Assembly (NCBI RefSeq): GCF_025024155.1 | Contig: NW_026251788.1 | Coordinates: 1 to 64,000 of the forward strand | Direction: 5' to 3' | From: Gamsiella multidivaricata | Lineage: Eukaryota > Mortierellomycota > Mortierellomycetes > Mortierellales > Mortierellaceae | DNA: 64,000 nucleotides | Part shown: positions 1 to 12,366 of the stretch, in pieces | How the letters are laid out: every line of letters begins with the position of its first letter | Numbering within the stretch: the stretch's first letter is position 1 | Made by a program: the position numbers and the translations under genes | The notes under the pieces: model-generated | Seen by the model: only the letters and a program-made list of their open reading frames with translations | What the model was told of the DNA's origin: nothing | Databases searched by the model: none

Positions 1-680
1 GACACAGCTAACCTCCTCCAATCCATTATCAACAGAAATGCGTTTCTGTATCTTTGAGGTTGTTGCATGCGAAAGGATGCACGGTCATTAAATGAAGGAT
101 ATCTTCAAGAGGTCCGCTAAGGCGTCCATACTCTCGCGCTGATGCAGCACTGGCCCTGGGTATCAATAGACTTGCGTAATGTCTATCCGCTCGAAGAGAC
201 GAGGAAAAGGACATTTGTTTGTTTCCGCATAAACAAGTCGACTAGATGGATGGTTTGATGCGTAAATGGCAGCGTCTAAAGCTATGGATGCCGCTGTGGA
301 CGCGCATGAATATATGAGGGGGCGGGGTGAACGACGATCTCCATCTCCCACTCCCCCCCAAAGTCTGGACCCTCCCTCCCCCTGGCTGTGTAACGTCTTT
401 TGGCTGCTCAACTGTACCTTCTCAGCCAACCCAAAGAAGAGCACACCCTTTTTTTTTTTGCTCCCTTGCATCCTCCCTCTCTCCATCATCCTCATCTCCA
501 TTCATCCTCATCATCCTCATCCTCAACCAACCAATCCTTTCAATACACATACCACATACACACACAAAAGATATACCCCCAAACTATTTATTTTTTCTTA
601 CTGCTGCTGCAAACAGTTTTTTTTACACATATAGCTTGGACCTACGTCCCTCCAAAACTCTTCTTACCATTCCGTTCCTG
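1..680. other. Upstream region of the kelch gene
   Basis: I see no supported gene in this stretch. The last 250 bases are strongly C/T-rich on the plus strand, with CATCCTCATC-type repeats around 485-525 and T runs at 451-460 and 619-625. This is typical of fungal promoter or 5' UTR sequence ahead of the start codon at 681. Short open frames on both strands look like chance. Confidence 0.5.
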
Positions 681-3439
681 ATGGCGCCAGTTGCAGGAGG
701 CAATGCCATAGACGATACACCTCCGGGAAGCCCTACCACGCCTATTACACCCTTCCAGGCTCAGTATGGACAGCAGCATCAGCAGCTCCAACTCCAGCTG
801 CAACTGCAGCAACAAAGGTATCCACCCCGACATATCTCACAATCAATCCCCAGTGTTCCGTGGTTTTTTGGGTTCGCGTGGCATTCCAATTGCTTAATGA
901 GTTAAATATATTCCCCTGACTTCCACTATCTCGGACGCAGACCCTTATCCTCAATGATATATCAGCAATCCCTCCCCACATGGATGCTTGCAAGAGAGTC
1001 AAAAACAAAAGATAATAACCGTACCTAACATGTCTGCATTTCGGCTCTTTACTTTGCTTCTCTGTAGGTCCAGAGTGCATTCCCCTCCGCCGCGAAACAG
1101 AAGTCCGGCATCTAGCCGTGCATTTGGTCAGACATCTAGCGAGCCATCCCAACGCTACACATCGGCAAACGCTTCCGCGACAGTGGCACCCGGAGCGGAC
1201 ACGAGCATCAACAGTATCAGTAGCACGCATAGCTACAACAGTATTAATAGCAGCAGCCAGGGACACAGTGGCAGCACCAACGACGGGACCACGAGCATCA
1301 TTAGCAATAGCATCCTCACGAATGCAGTCAATCAAAGCATGGTGAGCAACCCCTCAGGAGGAGGGATAAGCAGCAACAACAGCCTCTTTTCGGTCAAACA
1401 GAGTGGTGGCAGTACCCCCCGAGGCATCTCCAGTCCTATAGGAAGTCCAATGCTGCAGCAGCAGGAGAGAATGCCCAGCAGCAACACTTCGCCCATCACA
1501 TCGGGAGTTATTACTCGACCACCCATGTCTTCACAACGGAATCGCGACAAGGAGTCAAAGAATGCCAACCAGTCTATACCCGCACATGCGAATACCTCCT
1601 TCTCGTCTGTGGGATCGGCGGAAGGAGTCGTCTCTTTAACTATCCATCCTGGGTCCATCATTCCAAGTGCGAGCGCAGAGGCGGCCGCGCAGGAGGGCTC
1701 TTCAATGGCTCATGCATCCAAACCTCCCACCGCGGTATCAGCCGCGATCGTGAACACCATACAATCAACGGCGGTCGTCCCTGAATCAGAGACGTCTGCC
1801 ACCCCCACCTCTGTCGTGGCAACGACACCTACTTCCTCAGCCCAGCGCTCTAACCAATCAACAGGACCAGCATCGGCGATGACATCCCATCATCGACAGC
1901 AGCAGAATCATAGTTCTGCTAGTAATGGCCACAGCCACAGTGGCCATGGACACCATCATTCATCCAGGAAACACAGGAACAAAGGAGAATCGGGTAGAGA
2001 CGCCCCCAGACCCAGTGCAACGGTTCCTCCAGCACCTACTCCTGCCATGCATTGGACTCGTGCAAAGGTGCACGGCCAGACACCACCTAAGGACCTTCGT
2101 GCGCAAACTGTCAACTTGGTTGGAGAGTCCATCTATGTGTTTGGAGGATGCGATGCGAAGAGCTGCTTTAACACCCTGTACATCTTCGATGCCGGTAAGC
2201 AGCAGGGCCTTTGATAAGTCTTCTATGCGCAGGGTCAAGCCTCCGACTGGTTTATGCTAATAGCAACCCATATTGAAAACTAGACACCATGCACTGGTCG
2301 CAGCCTAAGACGTATGGATCGATTCCTCCGCCTTGTCGTGCACATTCGTCTACATTGGTCGAAAACAGGCGGCTCTATGTTTTTGGAGGCGGTGATGGAC
2401 CGCAGTATTTCAATGAGCTCTATATGCTCGATACCGGTACGTTTCTCATCATGTTCAAGCATTCAAAGATGAGGGAAGGGATTATCAGTTTATTAACTCA
2501 TTTTTCGTTTGCCATTAAGATACATTGACGTGGACGAATCCGCAAACAACAGGAAATCGCCCGTGTCGACGTCGCGCTCATACGACATGCGTCTACAACA
2601 ACCATATCTATGTCTTTGGAGGCGGTGATGGAGTGCAGGCTTTGAATGATACCTACCAATTGGATCTGAGCGAGATGCGATGGAGCGAGGTCAAGACAAC
2701 GGGTCAGATTCCCATCGCTCGTGGATATCACACCAGCAATCTCATAAAGTCTCAGTTCATTGTCTATGGAGGAAGCGATGGCCACGAGTGTTTCTCGGAC
2801 GTTCATGTGCTGGACTTGGGTAAGTTGGCCTTTTGTATTATCGCTTGGGAGTTCGGTCATAAGTTTCACAGCTTGGCAGAAAATTAACATCGGCAGCTTT
2901 TTTTTTTTTTTTTTTGTAGACACGAAAGAGTGGACCAAGATCGACATCAAGCGGCCACTATCGAGGCTGTCGCATACATCGACACAGGTAGGGTCGTACC
3001 TCTTTGTGATTGGTGGACACGACGGCAATCGGTACTCGTGCGACGTGGTGATGCTGAACCTGGTGACATGGTCGTGGGAACCGCGTAAGGTGTATGGGGT
3101 CCCTCCAGCAGGTCGAGGATACCATGCCTCGCTGCTGTATGACTCTCGGCTGTTCATGTTTGGAGGATATGATGGACAGACGGTGTTCGATGACATCTAC
3201 ATTCTGGATCTTAGTGCTTGTGCGTACCTGCCTCAGATAACAGATTTCCAGGTACGACCTTATAGCACTATAGTACTTGGCCCCTTTTTTTCACTCTTTG
3301 GACCCTGAAAATGAGCAATGAGCACCATGACTAATGAACTGGCCATCATTTTTATTATTTATTGGTGTTCGATTGACGCATTTAGATCTTCCTTCGGCAT
3401 GCGGATAATGCGATTGAGGGTGGCGAGGAAGGACAATAA
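681..3439 (+). CDS. Ser-rich kelch-repeat protein (Tea1-like)
   Basis: Six exons: 681-817, 1068-2194, 2284-2436, 2520-2819, 2920-3251, 3386-3439. All introns are GT-AG and phases agree, giving 700 residues. Residues 1 to about 380 are low-complexity (a Q/L-rich patch in exon 1, then Ser/Thr/Asn-rich, a His-rich stretch near residue 325). The C-terminal part is a kelch propeller with six blade signatures: YVFGGCD, YVFGGGDG twice, IVYGGSDG, FVIGGHDG and FMFGGYDG. It closes with an ILDLSACAYLPQ motif and a 17-residue last exon. Kelch propellers are protein-binding platforms; Tea1-type fungal members act in cell-end polarity. No coiled coil was obvious, so the Tea1 role is inference. The acidic tail (EGGEEGQ) depends on the last intron, which is less certain than the others. 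Confidence 0.85.
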
Positions 3440-4099
3440 AAAGCGCTAGGGCGGTGTCGTAATTATAATAAAAACTGTACTAGTAAGGAGTTTTCTCTCC
3501 GCGTCCCTGGGCTCGCGCCAGGGATGGGTAGCTGCAAGGGAAATTTCACGATAATGCAATCGACTCGGGCGCAACCCAGGCTTCTACCATGTGGCATCTG
3601 ATTAATGACAAGCTTGGCATGAGAGCCCGCTCTTCTGTAAGAGATGTCGTTCAAGGAATAGCGCATAGTGGCCTGAACTTGCTGCAACAGCAAACGAAAG
3701 GGCTGCATTACCGCACATTCAGAAAGAGGTCTATTGATGAATGTCATTATTGCTTCGATCCTGCGTTCCTGATTGTTCAATTGTTGGCGTGAAAGGAATA
3801 AGCATTGCTATATAGTTCATCGACGGATCCCCTTTGTTCCGTAGCCGCTCTTTTTTATTTTTTTTCTTATTTTGTTACGAGAGAGCCAGCGCTCGAACAA
3901 TGGTAAACTCATTCTTTTCTTGCCCCTACTTCATATCATACCTTTTTTTTTTTTTTTTTTTTTTTAGTTCCCTCTTTCCTTTCTTCTTGGCGCACGGAAC
4001 AAGGACAACAACTCACCAGTTCTCGGTAGCGCACTTTTCAGGGTCGAGAAACAGCACAGCAAAAATAAATAAAATAAAGAAGAAAGGAATCCGCCATTC
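3440..4099. other. Intergenic, kelch to kinase gene
   Basis: This holds the kelch 3' flank (AATAAA-like A-rich sequence at 3460-3475) and a T-rich region with a 22-nt T run ending near 3965 ahead of the kinase start. I see no gene here. Confidence 0.4.
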
Positions 4100-7000
4100 A
4101 TGGGAAACGGAACGAGCAGGGATCAGGATGACTTCTTTAACAATGAAGGCAAGACTTTTCATCACCTCACCTCGTCTCTTAAGATGCCGAGCGCTCCGGT
4201 GGAAGAGGTCTCTGAACTGACCGGCATGCTCTATTGTGTTATTGTCTTTACTCAGTCAACTTGCTGCAGTTTCATATGCTGAGAGTAGTCGGCAAAGGAT
4301 CCTTTGGCAAGGTAAGGTAGATAGGAAGAATGCAGTGGCAATGCAGTTCAGGAACAGGTATTTGGAGCTTCAGGAGCGTCTTTTCCAGGATCAAGCAGAT
4401 TATCTTCAAACGGAAACATGGCGGGACATGTGGAAGTATACTTTAGCCATGGCTGTGCTCCTGGTGAAAGTGGGGAGGGGGGGGGGGGTTTTGTTCTTTC
4501 AACGGCCCTGAAGGACCATTTAGTGACAGGAGCAGCTTGCATGAGATAAGTGGACATGGGTATACGCCATTTCGGACAGATTTACCAAACATTACCACCC
4601 CTTGGAAGCGACACAGGCGGACTGTACGGCAATCAGTCCGGAATAGACCATCAATCAACCGAAAAAATCAATAACCGAGGCGCGACTACCTCTTCCTAGC
4701 TATCATACATCTCCAGCTAATTGCATGTCTCTCTTCTGGTGCGGGAATGGTCGCCACAAAATTAGGTCCGCATGGTCAAACGACGGGAAACAGGCAAAAT
4801 GTACGCCCTCAAGTATATCTCGAAAGAGCAGGTCATTAAAATGGACGCCGTACGGAATATCATTAGGGAGCGGCAAATCCTTGAGTCTGTCGATCATGCC
4901 TTTGTCGTCAACATGCGGTTTGCTTTTCAGGACGACGAGTACATGTACATGTGCATGGACCTTATGTAAGCCAGGTCAACCTGTTTATCAGGAAAAATAT
5001 TCATTGTGAGAATGCGCTGCCCAAATTGTAAACTCGACTAAACATCTCTGCTTCAAATTGTCGATGAATTAGGATGGGAGGGGACCTTAGGTTTCATATG
5101 AATAGGAGGTCGTTTGGCGAGGATGTCGTCCGGTTTTGGATTGCAGAGATCAGTTCGGCTGTGAATCATCTCCACACTCTTGGGATCGTACATCGAGACA
5201 TCAAGCCCGATAACATTCTTCTAGACGAGAAGGGACATGCCCATATCACGGACTTCAACATTAGCTGCAAACTTACGCCCGAGAAACCAGTCTTAACATC
5301 ACAATCGGGAACGATGGCCTATATGGCGCCAGAGGTATTTAAGGGGACAGGATATGGAACAAGCGTAGATTGGTGGGCACTCGGGGTGATTTTTTACGAG
5401 TGCATTTATAACCAGCGGCCGTTCCTGACGGAGAGCGTTGGGGAGCTGAAGAGGGCGATTCCGAACCAGACGATCGAGTATCCAGCTAAAGATGGCATCT
5501 CACGAGAGTGTGTCATGACCATTCAAGGTGTAAGTCAACAATAAGCGCAGTAGTCGATGTCGATATATTACTTTGCTCATGAATTAACCATCAGCTTTCA
5601 AAATGTAATTTATTTTAGTTCTTGACGAGGGATCCCACGGAACGTTTGGGATCCAAGGGAGGAATGGACGGAATTCGATACCAACCGTTTTTTAAAACGG
5701 CGGCACATGAGACCCAGATAAGCCCGGAGCAGTGGTGGTATCTACTGGAGACTAAGCAACTCATACCCAAATTTCAACCACCGTCCGAGGCAGCCAACTT
5801 TGACGCAACCTACGATCTAGAAGAACTACTCTTGGATGAGGATCCACTTACATACAGGTCGACACGGAAACGAGCCGAGAGACTGCAGAAGGAGAGGGAT
5901 CAGGCCATTAAGGAGGAGAATGCGCGACTTAAAGCCGAACACGAGGCAGCTGTGATGGCAGCGCTCGCCGCAGAGGCGGCCATGGAAGAGATGAACAAGA
6001 AATTGGAGGAGAGCATGCGAAAGATTCGAATATCTTCGTCTTCGACACGTTCTGCAGCACCGGCACAACAGGATTCGGCAACGGCCGTGAGCAAGAGGAA
6101 ATCAAGGCTGCAGTTATTTGGGGGCGATAATAACGACAGCGGCGGCGACGGGCAGCCCATGGTGCAGACACAGCCACCACCGATACCCCAGCCCCAGCCT
6201 CAGAATCACCATACGCTTTCGCAACTCGCTCGACAGACACAGTTTCAATCCATACCCCTGTCGCCAATCGATTCAACAGGCGCACATAGCGAGTTCCCGA
6301 TACCCCCGGTTCCATCGTTACGGTTCCCATCATCGCCGCCTAAAGAAGATTATCGGTGGCCGCTGCGGGATCAGTCACCACTGCACACGGCACAGGATAG
6401 GCAAGGCCCTTCATTATCTCGGCCGCTGGATTCAAGTCCTCCGCCGGAACACCATCCATCTTCATATTATCATCGTCCGACAAATCCTTCGAGACCACCT
6501 TTGCCGACATCTGTGCTGACACAGGAAGCGAATGGAAGTACAGTGAACGGATATACATACTCGGCCAGTGCTGATGCCACAGGCGGGGCATCCGTTCCGG
6601 GTGTCACTGCGGTGTATCTCTCGAAACCCACCGTACCTCCTTCGAGAGTTCCAGCCAAGAAGCGATACGACGAAGAGAATGCTGATCAAGCAAACTACCA
6701 AGGAGAAGAGTCTGGGCAGTCAACCAGAGATATCGTCCCATTGTCAGCAACGATCCGACGACAGCCATCGCAAGAACATGTTATTGTCCATCAGAATCAA
6801 CATCCGTTCCAGGCAGCACACCCTCAAATGGCAATAACTTCTCCGGTGATCATCCCCACGCCCCTAGACCATTCGATCTCGCGACAGAAACATATCCCGA
6901 CACAACAACCGCAGCCGCAACCGGTTCTTCGGCACCAGACTTCGCAACAGATGCTGCGACGGCCAACAGCACCGACCCCAGCACCGGCTTTGAATATTGC

Positions 7001-7181
7001 AGCGGCGGCGGCAGAGATGGCGGGTATGTCCGAGAAGGGCAAGTTCGAGTACCAGATGGAGCTGATTGATAGGGAGTTTACGACGTTTGATTATACGGTG
7101 TACGAGAGTTATCATGGACTTGTCGATCCTGTCACGATGTCTGTCGGCAACCCGCCCGAGTGGGTGCGTTCTCGCGATTGA
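4100..7181 (+). CDS. STK32: YANK/STK32-type Ser/Thr kinase with long tail
   Basis: Model: exons 4100-4207, 4270-4311, 4766-4965, 5073-5529, 5619-7181, giving 789 residues. It is an AGC-like kinase of the YANK (STK32) family. The start reads MGNGTS, a match to the N-myristoylation consensus, so plasma-membrane targeting is likely. Visible landmarks: Gly loop GKGSFG (about 44-49), ATP lysine in ALKY (66), HRDIKPDN (Asp about 159), DFN in place of DFG (about 177), which is normal for YANK kinases, and APE in MAPEVF. After the kinase domain come a Glu/Lys-rich coiled-coil-like stretch (residues about 340-410) and about 300 residues rich in Pro, Gln and Ser. A conserved-looking end (REFTTFDYTVYE) follows. 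The first intron is the weakest call: its donor is GTCTCT and alternatives exist. The second intron (454 nt) carries a G run. Confidence 0.85.
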
Positions 7182-7414
7182 AGACAAAAAAAAAAAAACG
7201 CGTCGATAATAAAAAGGATTGTTCAAGGCATAACAAATTGATCCGCAAGTTAATACTGAAGGGTATAAGCTGTACGATTTATTCGCAACGCTTTCTCTTT
7301 TTCGAAAAAGCGGGGTCTACGTTTTTTTATATCTGCACTTTTTTAAGTGCTCGACGAACACGCTTTCCAGCGCGCGTTTCTTTCTTTTTCTTTTTTTTTG
7401 TTTGTGTGCGATTT

Positions 7415-10118
7415 TTAAATAAACACCTGGCTGGGTCCGAGGACTGCCAGGAAGGGGACCAATGCGAAGCGTGTGGCAAAGTAGAAGAGCATGCCGAAGC
7501 AGATCGAGATTGGGAGTGCCGGTAGAGCCTTTTGGTAGATCGCCAGCAAAAAGATCGTCGCGTTCATGCCCTGAAAGATATACATCATAAGATATAGTAC
7601 ACAGGAAGGGTTAGAAATAGTGCGGTTAGAGGAAATGTGCCCTGAGTGATGAAATGAAAGGGGTACTTACCGTGAGAACTGCGACCATGCAACACATGGT
7701 CGTCACCCAGTCGAACATGGCTATGGTGCGTTCACAAAGTAATTGACATACAAAGTCAGTAAGTATATTGGTACAGAGATAAAGTGAGATAGCATAACGA
7801 CATCCAAAGCTCGATCTCGGGCGCTCTCCTTACCTGCGCGAGCAATGAGCACGCTATAGAAGACAAAGTCACCCAGTCCCAACTTCAATCCCCCACCTAG
7901 AAAGAATCAAAGTAAAACGCCGTAACAACATATCAGTCATAATGAACAGATCGCCAGCCGGCCGAAGATGGAGCAGTGCTCATATATGAAATGCCATTCG
8001 AAAAAGAGACTCATACCATCATCGTCATCGTCATCGTCGTCTTCATGGTGGTGTCCTGATTCCATCTGCTCGCGTGAAGGCCTTCCTTGACTAGATATCT
8101 GCGCCTGTCTCGTCGACGCAGACCGTGCTGCTGCCCCATTCGCAGCGGGGCCGCCTGCCACTCGGGGACTAACCGGTCGTGTCCGTTCCCTTAACTCGAT
8201 ATGATCCCTTTCATCTGCAGATCTGTTCGTCGTCGTCGGTGGCTGCGAGACCAGCGCCATCGTCGAAGAAGCATCCAGCCCACTGTTCCGACTACTACTA
8301 ATGCTCGCTCCGCCGTCCCTCCCCGTCGCCCTCGAATGCCTGCTATTATTAGCATCTCGGCTACTGCTGCCATCTACTACCAGAGTTTCAGCATTGTCCT
8401 CGTCTTCGCCTTCGGTTTCCTGCTCCTTCTTCATCCTTGAATCCGGTGGTGAAGCCATGAACCAAACCGCGTTCACTGTATAAAGCAACGCCGGCACATC
8501 CTGGTTCTGAGTTCTCGAACTCTCAACCAAGATCTTGAGCGGACCAAACGGACAAAGCACTGCGATTAGATCCCAAACGACGAGAAGAGCTAATAACATC
8601 CATGTCGTCCATTCCGCGAGTCCTGTGAGCGAGAAGGCCATGAGAGAGGACATAACCGTCAAATAGACCTGTTGCAACCACATGGGACCCTTCCAGAAGA
8701 CGGAAATTAGGCCCGTGACGGCAAAATTCCAGAGGGCGAAGGACATGGTGAGGTAGTCGAGTGGGATCCGGAGGACTTGAATCAGGTTTAGGATGAGGAT
8801 GTAGCCCATGAACCCCAGCAGCATCGCCACCACTATCATGAAGAATCCAATCAGGACCTACAATCAGAAAACATTTTAGAAATGTAAACATGTTAAAAAT
8901 TTTGGGGTCTTGGAAAATAAAATGGGAACTCATTCATACGAAAGAGTCTGGCAGCGCATCTTCATTTACCTTGATATGGCCACGCTTGAAGAGAACGACG
9001 ATGATGATGGTGACAATAACAATCTGGGCAATAATAATTCCTGCGTTTGCAAGCGATCCCAGAATATTTTGCGATACTGTCGACGTTGACGATTCCATGT
9101 ACACCGTGTACGACGACTGCGTCGGCCTAAAATACATATCGTAAAATGAACAATCGACAACAGAAAAATCCTGATTAGTTCCTCGATATCAACAATGATC
9201 GTATACACCCTTTGTCTCTGTGTCTTTTTGTCGACGGATCCTGGTCATTTACCGGTAGTCGCTTCCGGCCATGGAAATTTTAACCCAGAGAATACTGAGA
9301 CAGATACAGATGACGACGGGTTTGATGATTTTATAAATCTGAAGCATGTAGAACTTCATGTCCGCTATCCGTTCTGCTTCTTCGTAGGCGGCGCGTTGCT
9401 CAGGGGTCAGGCGTGGTCGTGTCCGGGGTTCCCGTGGTCGTCTGCGAGGTTGATTCGCAACCGCCCTGACATTCTCTGCCTCGCCTCCTAATGAATCGTC
9501 TAGATATTTTTGAAACGAGATCGAGTTATTAGGTCTTTGATTAATTCATAGTGCTTTCTGTCAGCTGCAAGACAGATGTACCTGACGGTTTAGTTGGGGT
9601 TTACCTGCGTTGTTGGCGGATCGTGGTTGAGTCGACCGTGTGCGACCGCCTTGCTCGATATCCATGTTCCCTCTTTCGCCTGTGGCTGCGCCAATAGTAG
9701 CAGCGGCGGGTCCAGCCCTGGCACTACTTCCATGACCAACAGCAGCGTCATCTGCCGTACCCCGCTCTTGCCCCTCTTGTTTTCTGACTCCAAGGACCTC
9801 TTGGCACTCTCGATAATGTATCCTCCAGTCTTCCGCCTGACATTCTTGAGAGCAGTACCGGACGGATTGACAAGCCGAACACTGAAATCGAGCTGGGAAG
9901 GCCCCACAGGCTTGACATGGTTGGTCGTCGGCTTCGTTGGCGTTGTCTTGGTTTGAAGGTGAGGATGAGTTGGTTTCGTGTCCGGTTTGGGCCTGAGTTG
10001 TATCTTGATTGGTTCTGGGTGGAGTGTTGGGACGGCGTGATGATGGGTCGGAAGTGGAAGAAGGAAAGGGGGGTGATGAATGGGGAGGCGGAGCCCCATT
10101 TGAGGAGGGGGAGGACAT
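7415..10118 (-). CDS. PSEN: MYND zinc finger-presenilin fusion protein
   Basis: Seven exons, in transcript order: 10118-9605, 9499-9253, 9126-8970, 8857-8017, 7896-7834, 7720-7671, 7570-7415. Every junction is GT-AG and in phase, giving 675 residues. Residues 68-105 form a complete MYND finger (CQAC, CSAC, YCSQEC, then W-x2-H-x3-C). A Pro/Arg-rich linker follows, then a full presenilin: first membrane segment in exon 2, catalytic Asp of WDLIAVLCP at about 402, an acidic low-complexity loop, catalytic Asp of GLGD at about 596, and the PAL motif (LPALPIS) at 641-643. Presenilins are intramembrane aspartyl proteases, the catalytic part of gamma-secretase in animals. Most Dikarya lack them. The gene converges on the kinase gene. 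No Met lies between the finger and the first membrane segment until the motif IADMKFY, so a separate presenilin start looks unlikely. Confidence 0.88.
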
Positions 10119-10824
10119 TCAACAAGCACTAGGCACTGAAAGTTGTTACGTGCGAAGGAGGAAAGTGGGCTGTTGCTTTGCAATTGAACAGTTGTGTAGC
10201 GTGCGGTGCGATGCGGCGATATGTACGGGAATGAATATTTCGTTATGGACAGGATAACGACAGTGAGTGGGGTGGTATAGATGGGGATGGCAGCGGCTGT
10301 GGGCGATGAGAGAGAAAGGAGCGGATGATGATGTCAGAGGAGGAGGAGGAGGAGTGGAGAGGGGGATGTGATGTGTGTGAAGAAAGGGCTCAGCCAAAAA
10401 CTAAATTTGTAAATTATTTCTGCAACTCTATTGGATTCATCTTGCAGACAGCCTAACACAGTTGGGCGACATGATGCCTGGTTCAACCGCCCCCTTGGCT
10501 GCAAGGGTCGCAAAACCGCAGCGAATATCATCCCTCACACCCATGGTTGCATAAGCAATGGGCATGCTTCTCACTCGACAACGATATCTCTGTGGGGAAT
10601 CTCACTTTCAGTGCTAAACTCTTCTGTGCCAGTTGTATCTTTCATAACGCACATGCATGCACCGAACCCATTGCCACCAAAATGGTGCTCTGTGACTGCC
10701 AGAAGTATGTTGTTTGTTTCCTTTTCTTTTTTCTTTTTTCATTTTTCCGAGGCAAACTCGCCCAACAACAACCACCATCAACAACAACAACCACCATCAA
10801 CAACAACAACCGACCACCGCAGCC
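10119..10824. promoter_or_regulatory. Divergent promoter, presenilin and small basic gene
   Basis: 706 bp lie between the start codons of the two diverging genes. The part nearest the presenilin gene is G/A-rich on the plus strand (GGAGGAGGAGGAGG near 10337-10352). The part nearest the plus gene is T-rich and then, at 10763-10813, holds an imperfect repeat of CAACAACAACAACCACCAT, probably in the 5' UTR. No other gene is evident. Confidence 0.4.
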
Positions 10825-11306
10825 ATGCCGCCATCAAAGAAGAACGCGCCCTCAGCGTCCATCTCCAGAAACGCAAAGGCAAAAGCAAAAACTGCCAGCC
10901 CGTACAACAAGAATGCCAAGGGAGGATCAGGACCAACGGCAACCAACAACAACAAAAAGGCACACCTTAACAAACCAACCCAGGCCAGGAATAAGCACTT
11001 GAACACGAACCTCACATCCGAGCTAGACTCTCTCCTAGGAGACCTTAACAGTACACTGCAGCGGAAAAAGACAAAGCGGGATGCTCGTCTTGAGGTATGT
11101 TTGGTCCTTGTCTCTGCAACGCAGTTTGCTGTATCATTTAACTTGAGTGATATGTGTTGCTGACTATATTGCGGTGTTATTCGTATTAGACCGGTGGCTC
11201 TGGTGCGATGTCTGAGGCGGAGATCAAGCTGAATGAGGCACAGAAGAAGCATGAATCGTTGCAGAATGATATGATAAGTGCGCTGGATGGCATTTCGACT
11301 CTCTGA
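10825..11306 (+). CDS. Small basic protein, function unknown
   Basis: Two exons, 10825-11094 and 11190-11306, phase 0 with a GTATGT donor, give 128 residues. The start MPPSKK follows an A/C-rich leader with a good context (GCAGCCATG). The first 55 residues are Lys/Ala/Asn-rich and basic. The next part (SELDSLLGDLNSTLQRKK) and the C-terminus (EIKLNEAQKKHESLQNDM) look helical and could pair as a coiled coil. Basic content suggests a nuclear or nucleolar place, but I do not recognise the family. A proper intron with in-frame coding on both sides is the main support that it is a gene. Confidence 0.6.
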
Positions 11307-11780
11307 AAGTAACATTGCCGCCCACTGGAATGCTCGCAAAGGCGCCGAAACAATCCAGCATGTACATTACTAAGACCATAATAAAACCATCTTTCGCATT
11401 AAGAAAACGCGCTGTACTTCAGGCCGAGAATGACATGCGGATAAGGCGCTGTGTTTGCGCAGTTCAATTCAACCGTGTGGGAACGAACAATGGCCGAACA
11501 AAATGATGGAATGGGTTTATTGAGGCACCTTGACAATGACATAAATGAAAGGACGAAGAGACAAGGATAGGCACTACTACCCTGGGTAGAACGATACGGA
11601 TAGACATAAAAAATATAGTGTGCGTAGTTGTGCGTTAGACAAATTATTTGAGCATTCAGGTTGGGAGTTTCCCTACTCCATTCAACTATAAAAGAACCAT
11701 GCATCGCTCCCTAACTGCACGAAAGCAGGGCACGTTCCGTATCTGCATCACTCCCTGTTGCAGGCGAACAAAATTCGCAG
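11307..11780. other. Flank of transposon island
   Basis: The 3' flank of the small basic gene runs into sequence that leads in frameless fashion into the retroelement remnant. Nothing in it can be supported as a gene. Confidence 0.3.
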
Positions 11781-11789
11781 GCCAGCCCT

Positions 11790-12060
11790 TTCAAGATCAT
11801 CATCCAGATCGACGACAACGCATTCAAGCTGGATCTCCCACCGGATTTTGGCGATCGTACACCACCTCGAGTACCGCTGGAGTTCGTTGATGGTGTGGAA
11901 GAATACGGAGTGGAACGTATCCTTGATTTCATGATGTTTGGCACGACACCAAAATGGCTCATTCATTGGAAAGGATACCTACTAGAAGAGGCAACCTAGG
12001 AACCAAAGGCATCGTTGGTCAATGCAAAGAGGCTCTAACAGAGTTCGAGGCCAACCGCGA
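11790..12060 (+). mobile_element. Ty3/Gypsy (chromovirus) integrase C-end/chromodomain remnant
   Basis: From 11790 the frame reads FKIIIQIDDNAFKLDLP, which matches the end of Gypsy integrase. It then jumps to VEEYGVERILD and PKWLIHWKGYLLEEAT, a chromodomain. The usual segment between them (the VFHVSLL region) is missing, so there has been a deletion. At 11997-11999 the expected TGG of the ATWEP motif is TAG, a nonsense mutation. Past it the frame continues with EPKASLVNA before a further shift. Chromodomains on Gypsy integrases steer insertion to marked chromatin. This copy is dead. Confidence 0.8.
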
Positions 12061-12366
12061 AAAAAGTACCTTTTTTTTCAAGACGAGGTGCAACAGGTAC
12101 AAGGGTTTATTCGAGAATGATGTCATAATCATAAGAATGCTTCGCCCAGTTATCTGGAGCACTCCAGCTGCTTTGCTTCACCATATCCTTCGTATATAAT
12201 AGCTCCTCAAACGTAGGATTAGATAGCAACCATCACCGAATAAACCATTCTTTTACCCTAGATTCTCTTAACCCAGATTTTCTTGATACTTAGGTCTCTA
12301 TGACCTCGGTCCCCTACGACTCTAGAGCACCCAGATGCTCAAAAGGTTTGCATGGTAGCAAAGCAA

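Noticed and set aside
745..1335. Long minus-strand frame opposite the kelch gene
   Set aside because: It is antisense to the Ser/Thr/Gln-rich exon 2 and lacks any family motif; the composition of the real gene explains it.
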